48,368 bases of DNA. It comes from Deltaproteobacteria bacterium HGW-Deltaproteobacteria-14 (GTDB lineage: Bacteria; Myxococcota_A; UBA9042; PHBI01). The DNA is taken from contig PHBI01000024.1 of the NCBI GenBank assembly GCA_002841945.1, forward strand, positions 1 to 48,368, given 5' to 3'. The translations under genes were made by a program, and so were the position numbers. Positions 40,083 to 48,368 of this stretch are shown here, piece by piece. The stretch's first letter is position 1. Every line of letters starts with the position of its first letter. The notes beneath the pieces were generated by a model. That model saw only the letters and a list, made by a program, of their open reading frames with translations, was not told the DNA's origin and did no database searches.

Positions 40083-41447
40083 ATGAGCGATCTCGGCGCC
40101 GATCCCCAGGCGCTCCTGGCGTACGTCCTCGACGTCGCCAAGCGAGCGGGCGCGAGCGCGGCCGACGCGCTCTTCATCACCGGCCGCTCGGCGAGCGTCC
40201 GAGTGCGCCTCGGCGAGACCGAGAAGGTCAGCCAGGCCCGGGACAAGGGCGTGGGCCTGCGCGTCTTCGTCGGCGACCGCAGCGCCACCACGAGCACGAG
40301 CGATCTGACCCGGGCCGCCGTCGAGGCGCTCGTGGCCCGGACCGTCAAGGCGGCCGGCGTCACCGCCGCGGACCCCTTCGCCGGGCTCCCGGACGCCGCG
40401 CTCTTCGACGAGCCGACGACCGCCGCCGACCTCGAGCTCTTCGACCCGGACGTCGCCGCGTTCGACGCCGAGCGCGCCATCGCGCTGGCCCTCGAGGCCG
40501 AGGCGGCCGCCCTGCGCCAGGATCCGCGCCTCACCAACTCGGAGGGCGCGGAGATGAGCTGGGGCGACAGCGCGCTCCACCTCGCCAACTCCCTCGGCAC
40601 CTACCGCGAGCGCCGCTCGTCGAACGCGTCGCTGTGGACGACCCCGGTCGCGCAGGACGGCGACGAGAAGCAGCGCGACTACTGGTGGACGAGCGCCCGC
40701 CACCTCGCCGACCTCGACGGCCCCGAGGCCGTCGGCGAGGAGGCCGCCCGCCGCACCCTGCGCCGCCTCGGCGCGCGCAAGCCCGCGACCTGCAAGGTCC
40801 CGGTGATCTTCGAGGCCCCCGTCGCCTCGAGCCTGCTCGGGGCGCTGGGCGGCGCCATCAACGGCAGCGCGCTCTACAAGGACGCGAGCTACCTCTGCGG
40901 CAAGCTCGGCGCGACCATCGCGCCCGCCTTTGTCAACGTCATCGACAACCCCCACATCCCGCGCGCCCCGGGCTCGCGGGACTTCGACGCCGAGGGGCTC
41001 GCGACCCGCGCCACCCGCGTCGTCGAGGGCGGCGTGCTGGCGTCCTACCTGCTCGACACCTACACCGCCAAGAAGCTCGGCCTGGCCTCGACCCGCGGGG
41101 CCCGCCGCGGCCTCGCCGGGACGCCCAGCCCGGGCGCCAGCAACTTCTGGATGGACAACGGCGACGTCAGCTTCGATGAGCTGATCGCCAGCGTCGAGCG
41201 CGGCCTCCTCGTCACCGAGACCTCGGGCTTCGGCGTCAACACCGTGACCGGCGACTACAGCCAGGGGGTCGTCGGGATGTGGATCGAAGGCGGCGCCCTC
41301 GCCTACCCGGTCCACGAGGCGACCATCGCCTCGACCCTGCCCCGGATGTGGGCCGCGATCGACGCCCTCGCCAACGACCGCGACCCGCGCCGCGGGACCA
41401 GCGCGCCGTCGCTTCGCATCGCACAAATGACCATCGCCGGGACCTGA
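40083..41447 (+). CDS. tldE: TldE/PmbA, partner of TldD
   Basis: 454 aa. Blocks typical of PmbA: RLGETEKVSQARDKGVGLRVFVGDRSATTSTSDL, VIFEAPVASSLLGALGGAINGSALYKDASYL, then NVIDNPHIPRAPGSRDFDAEG and TPSPGASNFWM. As in other TldE proteins the HExxxH of TldD is absent, so it is the non-catalytic subunit. An SD (GGAGG) precedes ATG 40083. Convergent with the small lipoprotein at 41487, with a 39-bp gap and no clear terminator. Confidence 0.95.
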   Translation: MSDLGADPQALLAYVLDVAKRAGASAADALFITGRSASVRVRLGETEKVSQARDKGVGLRVFVGDRSATTSTSDLTRAAVEALVARTVKAAGVTAADPFAGLPDAALFDEPTTAADLELFDPDVAAFDAERAIALALEAEAAALRQDPRLTNSEGAEMSWGDSALHLANSLGTYRERRSSNASLWTTPVAQDGDEKQRDYWWTSARHLADLDGPEAVGEEAARRTLRRLGARKPATCKVPVIFEAPVASSLLGALGGAINGSALYKDASYLCGKLGATIAPAFVNVIDNPHIPRAPGSRDFDAEGLATRATRVVEGGVLASYLLDTYTAKKLGLASTRGARRGLAGTPSPGASNFWMDNGDVSFDELIASVERGLLVTETSGFGVNTVTGDYSQGVVGMWIEGGALAYPVHEATIASTLPRMWAAIDALANDRDPRRGTSAPSLRIAQMTIAGT

Positions 41448-41486
41448 GCGGACCAAACTGCGACGCTGTATTGCGACGCGGCGAGC

Positions 41487-41933
41487 TCAGAGCTCGAGGA
41501 AGACCAGCTTGCCCTCGACGCGGGAGAACTGGACCGTCTCCTCGTTGCCGTTCTCAAAGCGCAGCAGCGCGCGCCAGTGGTCGGTCTTGTCCTCCTGGCG
41601 GGCGCGGACGTCGAAGCCGCTATTGACGTTGTCGATCCAGCGCTGACCGCGGCCCCAGAAGGCGTCGGCGTCCTGGCCGTGCATGCGGCGCAGGTCGGCG
41701 GCCAGCTCCGGCGCCGCGAGCGCGCTCACCGCGTCGAGATCGCGCGCCTCGAGCGCCGCCGTGAAGGCGCGCACCAGGGCCTCCTCGGTCTCGGGGTGCG
41801 CCGGCGCGGGGGCGACCGGCGCCGCGTCGATCACCAAGGGGGCCGGGTCCACAGGTGGCTCCTCCTTGCCCCCGCAGGCCGCTCCGATCCCCAGGGTGAG
41901 GAGGAGAGCCAACGCGGTGCGGAGGGAAGCCAT
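41487..41933 (-). CDS. Small lipoprotein, NTF2/DUF4878-like
   Basis: 148 aa from ATG 41933. MASLRTALALLLTLGIGAACGG ends in a lipobox. After a Pro/Ala linker the domain (PETEEALVRAFTAALEARDLDAVSALAAPEL ... VRARQEDKTDHWRALLRFENG) has the helix-then-beta layout of cystatin/NTF2-like proteins that often carry a binding pocket. No catalytic motif. Function unknown. Confidence 0.65.
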   Translation of the reverse strand: MASLRTALALLLTLGIGAACGGKEEPPVDPAPLVIDAAPVAPAPAHPETEEALVRAFTAALEARDLDAVSALAAPELAADLRRMHGQDADAFWGRGQRWIDNVNSGFDVRARQEDKTDHWRALLRFENGNEETVQFSRVEGKLVFLEL

Positions 41934-41966
41934 GGAACACCTCGTCCAGCGGTCGCGTGAGAGGAG

Positions 41967-42040
41967 TCGGGGCGGCAGGATTCGAACCTGCGACATCCAG
42001 CTCCCAAAGCTGGCGCGCTACCAGACTGCGCTACGCCCCG
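41967..42040 (-). tRNA. tRNA-Pro(TGG)
   Basis: Acceptor CGGGGCG/CGCCCCG, anticodon arm CCAGC-TTTGGGA-GCTGG (anticodon TGG), T-arm GCAGG-TTCGAAT-CCTGC and discriminator A at 41967. The next bases are CTC, so CCA is not encoded, unlike the other two tRNAs in the window. Lies 33 bp upstream of the small lipoprotein start on the same strand and 25 bp after the mutase gene. Confidence 0.93.
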
Positions 42041-42065
42041 CTGTCGCCATCGATCGGTTCGGAAG

Positions 42066-43715
<1,650 letters not shown>

Positions 43716-43791
43716 CTCCACCCCTCCGTGTGTCGCGCGCGGACCTTAGCACACGGGGCGCGGGCGGCGGGAGCCCACAGCGCGGGGACCG

Positions 43792-46386
43792 TCAGCGGAT
43801 GAAGGTCTTGACGATGTTGCAGCCGTAGTTGCCCGTCGAGAGCCAGGAGCGGCCGGCGTCGCCGGTGCAGCCGGAGCCCGTGTAGCTCGTCCCGACCGAG
43901 TAGTTGAAGTAGTAGGAGGCGTTGATCAGGTAGCCGTAGCCACAGCCCGAGGCCCACACGGCGTCGATGACGTTGTCGCCGAGGGAGCCGAGCGGGCACG
44001 AGATCGTCGTCGCGTCGAGGTCCGCGAGCGAGGAGACGCCGGCCAGCGATGTCCAGGCGTGGGTCGACTTGAAGTCGAGGATGCACTCGCGATCGAAGAC
44101 CGCGGTCGTCCCCGTCGCGCCGGTGTCGGCCTGCGCGAGCACCTTGTGCTCTGTCCCGGTCGCCCAGAGCGCGTTGATGAGGTCGTCGGTCAGCTTCGCG
44201 GGGCCAGCCACGCCGTCGGCGTCGAGGTCGAGCGCGCTCACGGCGGCGGCGGTGCAGAGGGTCGCGGCGGCGTCGGTGACCGGCCGGGACTGCGCGACCA
44301 GGGTCCAGCCGCCGCCGGCCGTCGTCATGTCACAGTAGACCTCGAACGGCGCGATGGGGCCGCCGGCACCGTCGGGGTCCACCCGGTACACGCCGTCGCG
44401 GATCGCGCCGAGGTGCTCGTAGCCCGCGTCGGGGTAGCGATAATCGAGGCAGGAGGCGCCGACGGACCCGTCGGACCAGCGCCCCGGATCGCCCGCGACG
44501 AAGCCGCCGGTGAGGGGGATGGGCGCGACCCCGCGGACGAAGGTCTTCACGAGGTTGCAGCCGTAGTTCCCGGTCGAGAGCCAGGAGCGCCCGGCGGTCC
44601 CGGCGCAGGTGCCGTTGCCCGACGCGTAGCTCGTCGCGGCGCTGAAGATGAAGTAGTGATCGGCGGCCGTGGCGACGTGGTAGCCGTAGCCGCAGGAGTA
44701 GGCGCTCCAGGTCTCGTCGATGGCGTTGTCTCCGAGGCTGCCCTGGAGGCAGGTCACGCCACGCCCGTCGAGGGCGGAGACCGCGGGGTTGGCCGTCGAG
44801 GACCACGTCGTGTCGGCGGCGAAGTCGAGGGCGCACTGGGTGTCATAGGCCGCGGCGGTGCCGGTGCCTTCGACGTCGGCCTTGGCCAACACCCAGCGCT
44901 CGGGGCCGGTGGCCCAGAGGGCGTTGATGACGTCGTCCGCGAGCTTCGCCGGCGCCGCGACGGTGGCGGCGTCCACGTTCAGCGCGCCCAGGGCGTCGAC
45001 CGTGCACAGCGTCTGCCCGGCGTCGGTGCTGGGGCGTGACTGGGCGACGAGCGTCCAGCCGCCGCCCGCGCTGGTCATGTCGCAATAGACGTCGAAGGGG
45101 GCGATGGCGCCTGCGTCCCCGTCGGGGTCGACGCGATAGACGCCGTCGCCGGTCGCGCCGCTGTAGGTGTGGCCGTCGGCCGGGAAGCGGTAGCCGTCGC
45201 AGGCCGCCGCGTAGCCGCCGAAGGTCCAGACGCCGGGCGACGCGGCGGTCAGGGCGCCGCTGATGCCGCCGGTCGGGGTCGGGCTCGTCGCGGCTTCGCT
45301 GAGGTAGACGTGAGCCCACGTCACCGCGGCGCCGTCGGTGTAGAGGGCGCTGACGCCGTCGTGATCGGGGGCCGCGCCGCCGATGGGGTGGGTGGTGCAC
45401 AGGAGATCACCGGCGGCGTCGGTGAGCGGCACGCTCCAGGCGACGTAGGGCCAGACGGTGCCGGCGGGGACGGCGTCGCCGGCCCAGCGGCCGTCCGACG
45501 CGGTCGCGGTGGCGGTGAGGGTGCACCCCTTGGCCCCCGGCGCGAGGCCGAACAGGACGTTCCAGTAGGCCTTGTTGTAGTCGCCGATGAGCTCGTCGCC
45601 CAGGTTCACGGCGGCTCCGAAGAGGACGCCGGGGTCGCCCGAGATGCCGCCGTCGACGGCGGTCGAGAGGTTCCCCGGGCCGGCCGTCGGGTCGACCACC
45701 ACGTCGAGCACGTTGGGGGTCGGCGTGGCGCCGTCATCGCAGTGGATCGCGAGGTCGCTGCGGTAGAGCACCGTCGCGCTGCCCGCACCTGCCGTGCAGG
45801 CGAGCGCCATGACCGCCGTGCGCCCGCGGCTGCCGTCGGGCTGGTGGAGCAGGTTGAGGGGATCCCCGTGCGCGTCGACGCAGTCGAGCTTGGCCGAGCA
45901 GAAGATGTTGGCGAAGCCCACCCCGACCGAGAGGAACGCCGGCATGCTCGGGGGATCGATGAGGATCGTGATGTCGAAGCGGACCGCGACGTCCTCGTCC
46001 GCGACGCAGTCGACCTCGCGGGTGATCTCCCCGGGGAGGCCGTAGGAGTTCACGTCGAGGGGCTGCTCGCCGGTGGGCCCCTCGAAGAGCTCGAGCACCT
46101 CGACGCTGACCCTGTTGGGGTTCGAGGCGGCGTCGCACGAGCCGACGTAGGACACCGAGCCGTGGCCGTCGCCGTAGCGGTCAGCGTCGATGTTGCGTTG
46201 CCACACGATGTCGTCCGCGGCGTTGCGCACCGTCAGCCGGAAGGCGGCGTTGGTGACGGTCGGGATCTCGAAGGGCGCGACGCTGATCGCGACCCGCGCG
46301 CCCGGCGTGTCGAGGCTACCCGCGCCGGTACACGCGGCGAGGACGACGAACGGCAGCAGCCGGATGGGGGAGATGCGAGGTGGCAT
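43792..46386 (-). CDS. Lipoprotein with two fibrinogen-C-domain-like repeats
   Basis: 864 aa from ATG 46386. The signal peptide ([17 protein letters not shown]) has a lipobox. The first ~400 residues are beta-rich, Asp-rich and of unknown type. From ~405 come two tandem copies (~220 aa each) of a domain containing [38 protein letters not shown], then a Trp/Asp-rich centre and [18 protein letters not shown]. The start of this block mirrors the fibrinogen C-terminal (FReD) pattern, seen in animals and some Myxococcota surface proteins. Probably carbohydrate- or glycan-binding on the cell surface, by inference. A good promoter lies at 46418-46446. Confidence 0.8.
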   Translation of the reverse strand: [864 protein letters not shown]

Positions 46387-46417
46387 GGGGGTGCGCCCGG
46401 CGCCCGGGTGGTCTTGC

Positions 46418-46446
46418 ATTCTAAGACACACCATGCTGCAACGCAA
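46418..46446 (-). promoter_or_regulatory. Promoter of the fibrinogen-domain-like lipoprotein gene
   Basis: TTGCGT (46446-46441), 17-bp spacer, TAGAAT (46423-46418; 5 of 6 matches) on the minus strand, about 32 bp before the ATG at 46386. Confidence 0.6.
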
Positions 46447-46487
46447 CACAGCGCTCGCGCTCGAGGTTACGCCGCCGCCGACGCGCG

Positions 46488-46516
46488 TTGTCGGCGGACT
46501 GTGTCGCTGATACTGT
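46488..46516 (+). promoter_or_regulatory. Candidate promoter of the AstD-like gene
   Basis: TTGTCG (46488-46493), 17-bp spacer, TACTGT (46511-46516), about 43 bp before the ATG at 46560. Moderate match. Confidence 0.45.
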
Positions 46517-46559
46517 CCGCGGCGCGGCCGGGCCGACCACGGGCCAGCCCAGAGAGCTC

Positions 46560-48368
46560 ATGGATCAAGCGCGCGGCGACTTCATCGACAACACCTGGGT
46601 GCGCCCCGCCGGCACGGCGGTGATCCGGAGCGTCAACCCGGCCACCGACGGGGAGGCCGTCGCCGAGGCCCACGTCGATCCCGACCACGCCGCGCTCGCC
46701 GTCGCCGCGGCCCGGCGCGCCGCCCCCGCCTGGGCCGCCCTCTCCGTCGACGAGCGCCTCGCCGCCCTGCGCCGCCTCGCCCGCGAGCTCGGGCCGCGCA
46801 CCGAGTCCCTCGCCCGCGCCATCACCCGCGAGATGGGCAAGCCCATCCGCGAGAGCCGCGCCGAGGCCCAGTCCCTCATCGACCGCATCGATCAGGTGGC
46901 CGAGCACCAGCTGCCGCAGGTGCGCCCGTGGTCCCCGCCGGGCGTGGACGGCGAGTGCCGCTATCACCCGCTCGGCGTCATCGGCGTCATCGGCCCCTTC
47001 AACTTCCCGCTGCACCTGGTGCACGCCCACGTCGTGCCCGCCCTGGTCACCGGCAACACGGTCGTCATCAAGCCCTCCGAGCGCACGCCGCTCTCCGCCC
47101 AGAGCTACGTCGAGGCGTTCGAGGCCGCCGGGCTGCCACCGGTCGTGCAGCTCCTCCAGGGCGGGGCCGACGTCGGCCGCGCCCTGGTCGCCACCCCCGG
47201 GCTCGACGGGCTCGCCTTCACCGGCTCGTGGCGCGTCGGGCATGCGATCCAGCGCGCGCTGGTCGACCGCCCCGAGGTCCTCGCGGCCCTCGAGATGGGG
47301 GGCCAGAACGCCGCCATCGTGCTCGCCGACGCCGACCTCGACCAGGCCCTCGAGGGCGTCCTCCTCGGCGCCTATCTCAGCGCCGGCCAGCGGTGCACCA
47401 GGACCTGCCGCGTCCTCGTCGAGCGCCGCGTCGCCGACGCCTTCCTCGCGCGCCTGACCGCGGGCGCGCGCGAGCTGACCTTCGGCGACCCGCTCGGCGA
47501 CGCCTTCATGGGCCCGATGGCCTCGCTGGCCGACCGCGCGCAGCTCGACGCGCTGTGCGCCGCGGGAGTGGAGGCGGGCGCCGAGGTGATCCTGCCAGGC
47601 CTACACCGCGCCGGCGGCGCTTGGCGCGGCCCGTCGCTGCATCGCGTCGCCGCCGACCACGACTCCGACTACACCCGCGAGGAGGCCTTCGGCCCCGACC
47701 TCGCCGTCACCGTGGTCGACGACCTCGAGCAGGCCATCGAGGTCGTGCGCCAGAGCCCATACGGCCTCAGCGTCAGCGTCTTCACCGCCCGCCGGGCCGC
47801 GCTCGAGAAGGTGTACCGCGACACCCGCGTCGGCTGCGTCAACTGGAACCGGTCGACCAACCGCGCCTCCGGCGCCATGCCCTTCGGCGGCGTCGGCCGC
47901 TCGGGGAACTTCCGCCCGGCGGGGTCCGACGCCGTCCGCTACACGACCTACCCGGTGCAGCTGCAGTGGGCCGGCCCCGGGGTCCTCGAGGGCGACCCCC
48001 ACGTGCGCGCCGCGATCCACCGCTCGGACCCGGTCCTCGCGCTCGAGGTCGTCCACCGCGTCGAGGAAGCCTGCGAGCCCTACGGCGTCTTCCCGGCCGT
48101 CGCCCCGAACGACAGCGTGCGCATCCCCCTCGCGCAGCTCGACCGCGGGGTGGACCTCGCGCGCCCGCTGCTCGACGCCCTGCGCGAGCGCAAGGTCGAC
48201 GCCGACCTCGGCGAGCGCGAGCTCCACGCGCGCCTCCCGGCCGGCGTCGCGGGCGCCCGCTGGCTCGCCGGCGAGCTCGCCGCCGCCCTGCACGCCATCC
48301 GCCACCTGCACCCGGCGCGCTTCCTCGGCCGGCGCCCCCCCGTCGCGCACGAACCCACCACCCTCCCC
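46560..48368 (+). CDS. Aldehyde dehydrogenase, AstD-like (succinylglutamate-semialdehyde type), C-terminally extended and cut by the right edge
   Basis: 603 codons open to the window end. NAD-dependent ALDH motifs: GPFNFPLHLVHAHVVPALVTGNTVVIKPSERTP, LAFTGSWRVG, LEMGGQNAA (catalytic Glu), SAGQRCT (catalytic Cys) and EEAFGPDLAV. Around FNFP and GQRCT it is closest to AstD, the fourth enzyme of arginine succinyltransferase degradation. The ALDH domain ends near residue 465, at the place where AstD (~490 aa) ends. A further 135+ residues, Arg/Ala/Leu-rich without known motif, are fused, and the stop is beyond the edge. Whether it truly works in arginine catabolism is unknown; other ast genes are not visible. 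Confidence 0.85.
   Translation, partial: MDQARGDFIDNTWVRPAGTAVIRSVNPATDGEAVAEAHVDPDHAALAVAAARRAAPAWAALSVDERLAALRRLARELGPRTESLARAITREMGKPIRESRAEAQSLIDRIDQVAEHQLPQVRPWSPPGVDGECRYHPLGVIGVIGPFNFPLHLVHAHVVPALVTGNTVVIKPSERTPLSAQSYVEAFEAAGLPPVVQLLQGGADVGRALVATPGLDGLAFTGSWRVGHAIQRALVDRPEVLAALEMGGQNAAIVLADADLDQALEGVLLGAYLSAGQRCTRTCRVLVERRVADAFLARLTAGARELTFGDPLGDAFMGPMASLADRAQLDALCAAGVEAGAEVILPGLHRAGGAWRGPSLHRVAADHDSDYTREEAFGPDLAVTVVDDLEQAIEVVRQSPYGLSVSVFTARRAALEKVYRDTRVGCVNWNRSTNRASGAMPFGGVGRSGNFRPAGSDAVRYTTYPVQLQWAGPGVLEGDPHVRAAIHRSDPVLALEVVHRVEEACEPYGVFPAVAPNDSVRIPLAQLDRGVDLARPLLDALRERKVDADLGERELHARLPAGVAGARWLAGELAAALHAIRHLHPARFLGRRPPVAHEPTTLP

Noticed and set aside
38630..40600. A minus-strand open frame of 656 codons across tldD/tldE
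   Set aside because: Mirror frame to well-conserved proteins; Ala/Gly/Asp/Val-rich with no motif.

Overview
The window is about 48 kb of very GC-rich bacterial chromosome, with strong G/C preference at third codon positions. An AgmX/PglI-type C-terminal domain, many lipoproteins with Asp/Thr-rich stalks, sigma-54 use and a gene set with TldD/TldE, a SWIM-SNF2 helicase and an acyl-CoA mutase all suggest a Myxococcota-type 'deltaproteobacterium'. This placement is inferred from gene content; no rRNA is present to test it.

Layout. 1-7.1 kb: a MalT/LuxR-type signalling ATPase (cut by the left edge), a degenerate short-chain dehydrogenase and three cysteine-rich surface lipoproteins. 7.1-8.3 kb: a decayed cytochrome c gene and a repeat-rich non-coding stretch. 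8.3-11.6 kb: LysM/M74 murein endopeptidase, TrmH, GlpX and a zinc-ribbon protein. 11.6-19.2 kb: a second copy of the dispersed repeat, a PKD-like lipoprotein, a CinA-type protein, the compact operon mtnP-pfkB-psd, two more lipoproteins and a DUF721 protein. 19.5-20.7 kb: tRNA-Val, rpmI, rplT, ihfA, tRNA-Pro, without infC or pheST. 20.9-24.1 kb: SNF2 helicase. 24.3-33.2 kb, all on the minus strand: a UshA-like selenoprotein, a lipoprotein, a HAD-M1 peptidase pair, a sigma-54-driven small RNA candidate and a TlpA-metallophosphoesterase pair. 33.4-48.4 kb: a PP2C-like pseudophosphatase, a SEX4/laforin-like phosphatase, an AgmX-type lipoprotein, rdgB, tldD-tldE, a small lipoprotein, tRNA-Pro, an isobutyryl-CoA-mutase-like large subunit, a fibrinogen-domain-like lipoprotein and an AstD-like dehydrogenase cut by the right edge.

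The strongest unusual signals are these. (1) An in-frame UGA in the gene at 24284-25852 is followed by a textbook bacterial SECIS hairpin, with the loop and spacing of E. coli fdhF as I recall it; an ordinary ORF caller splits the gene in two. (2) A consensus sigma-54 promoter at 31028-31043 on the minus strand drives about 136 nt with no obvious ORF, ending in a perfect intrinsic terminator, with a long palindrome about 100 bp upstream where an enhancer site would lie. (3) A dispersed element of about 190 bp occurs twice in opposite orientation, with hairpins kept while their sequence changes. (4) Three enzyme-like proteins have lost catalytic residues: the SDR, the PP2C and the UshA-like fold, the last having selenocysteine instead.

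Most long ORFs opposite the genes above are GC-driven mirror frames and are left out. Coordinates and residues were read by eye, so domain positions are approximate.
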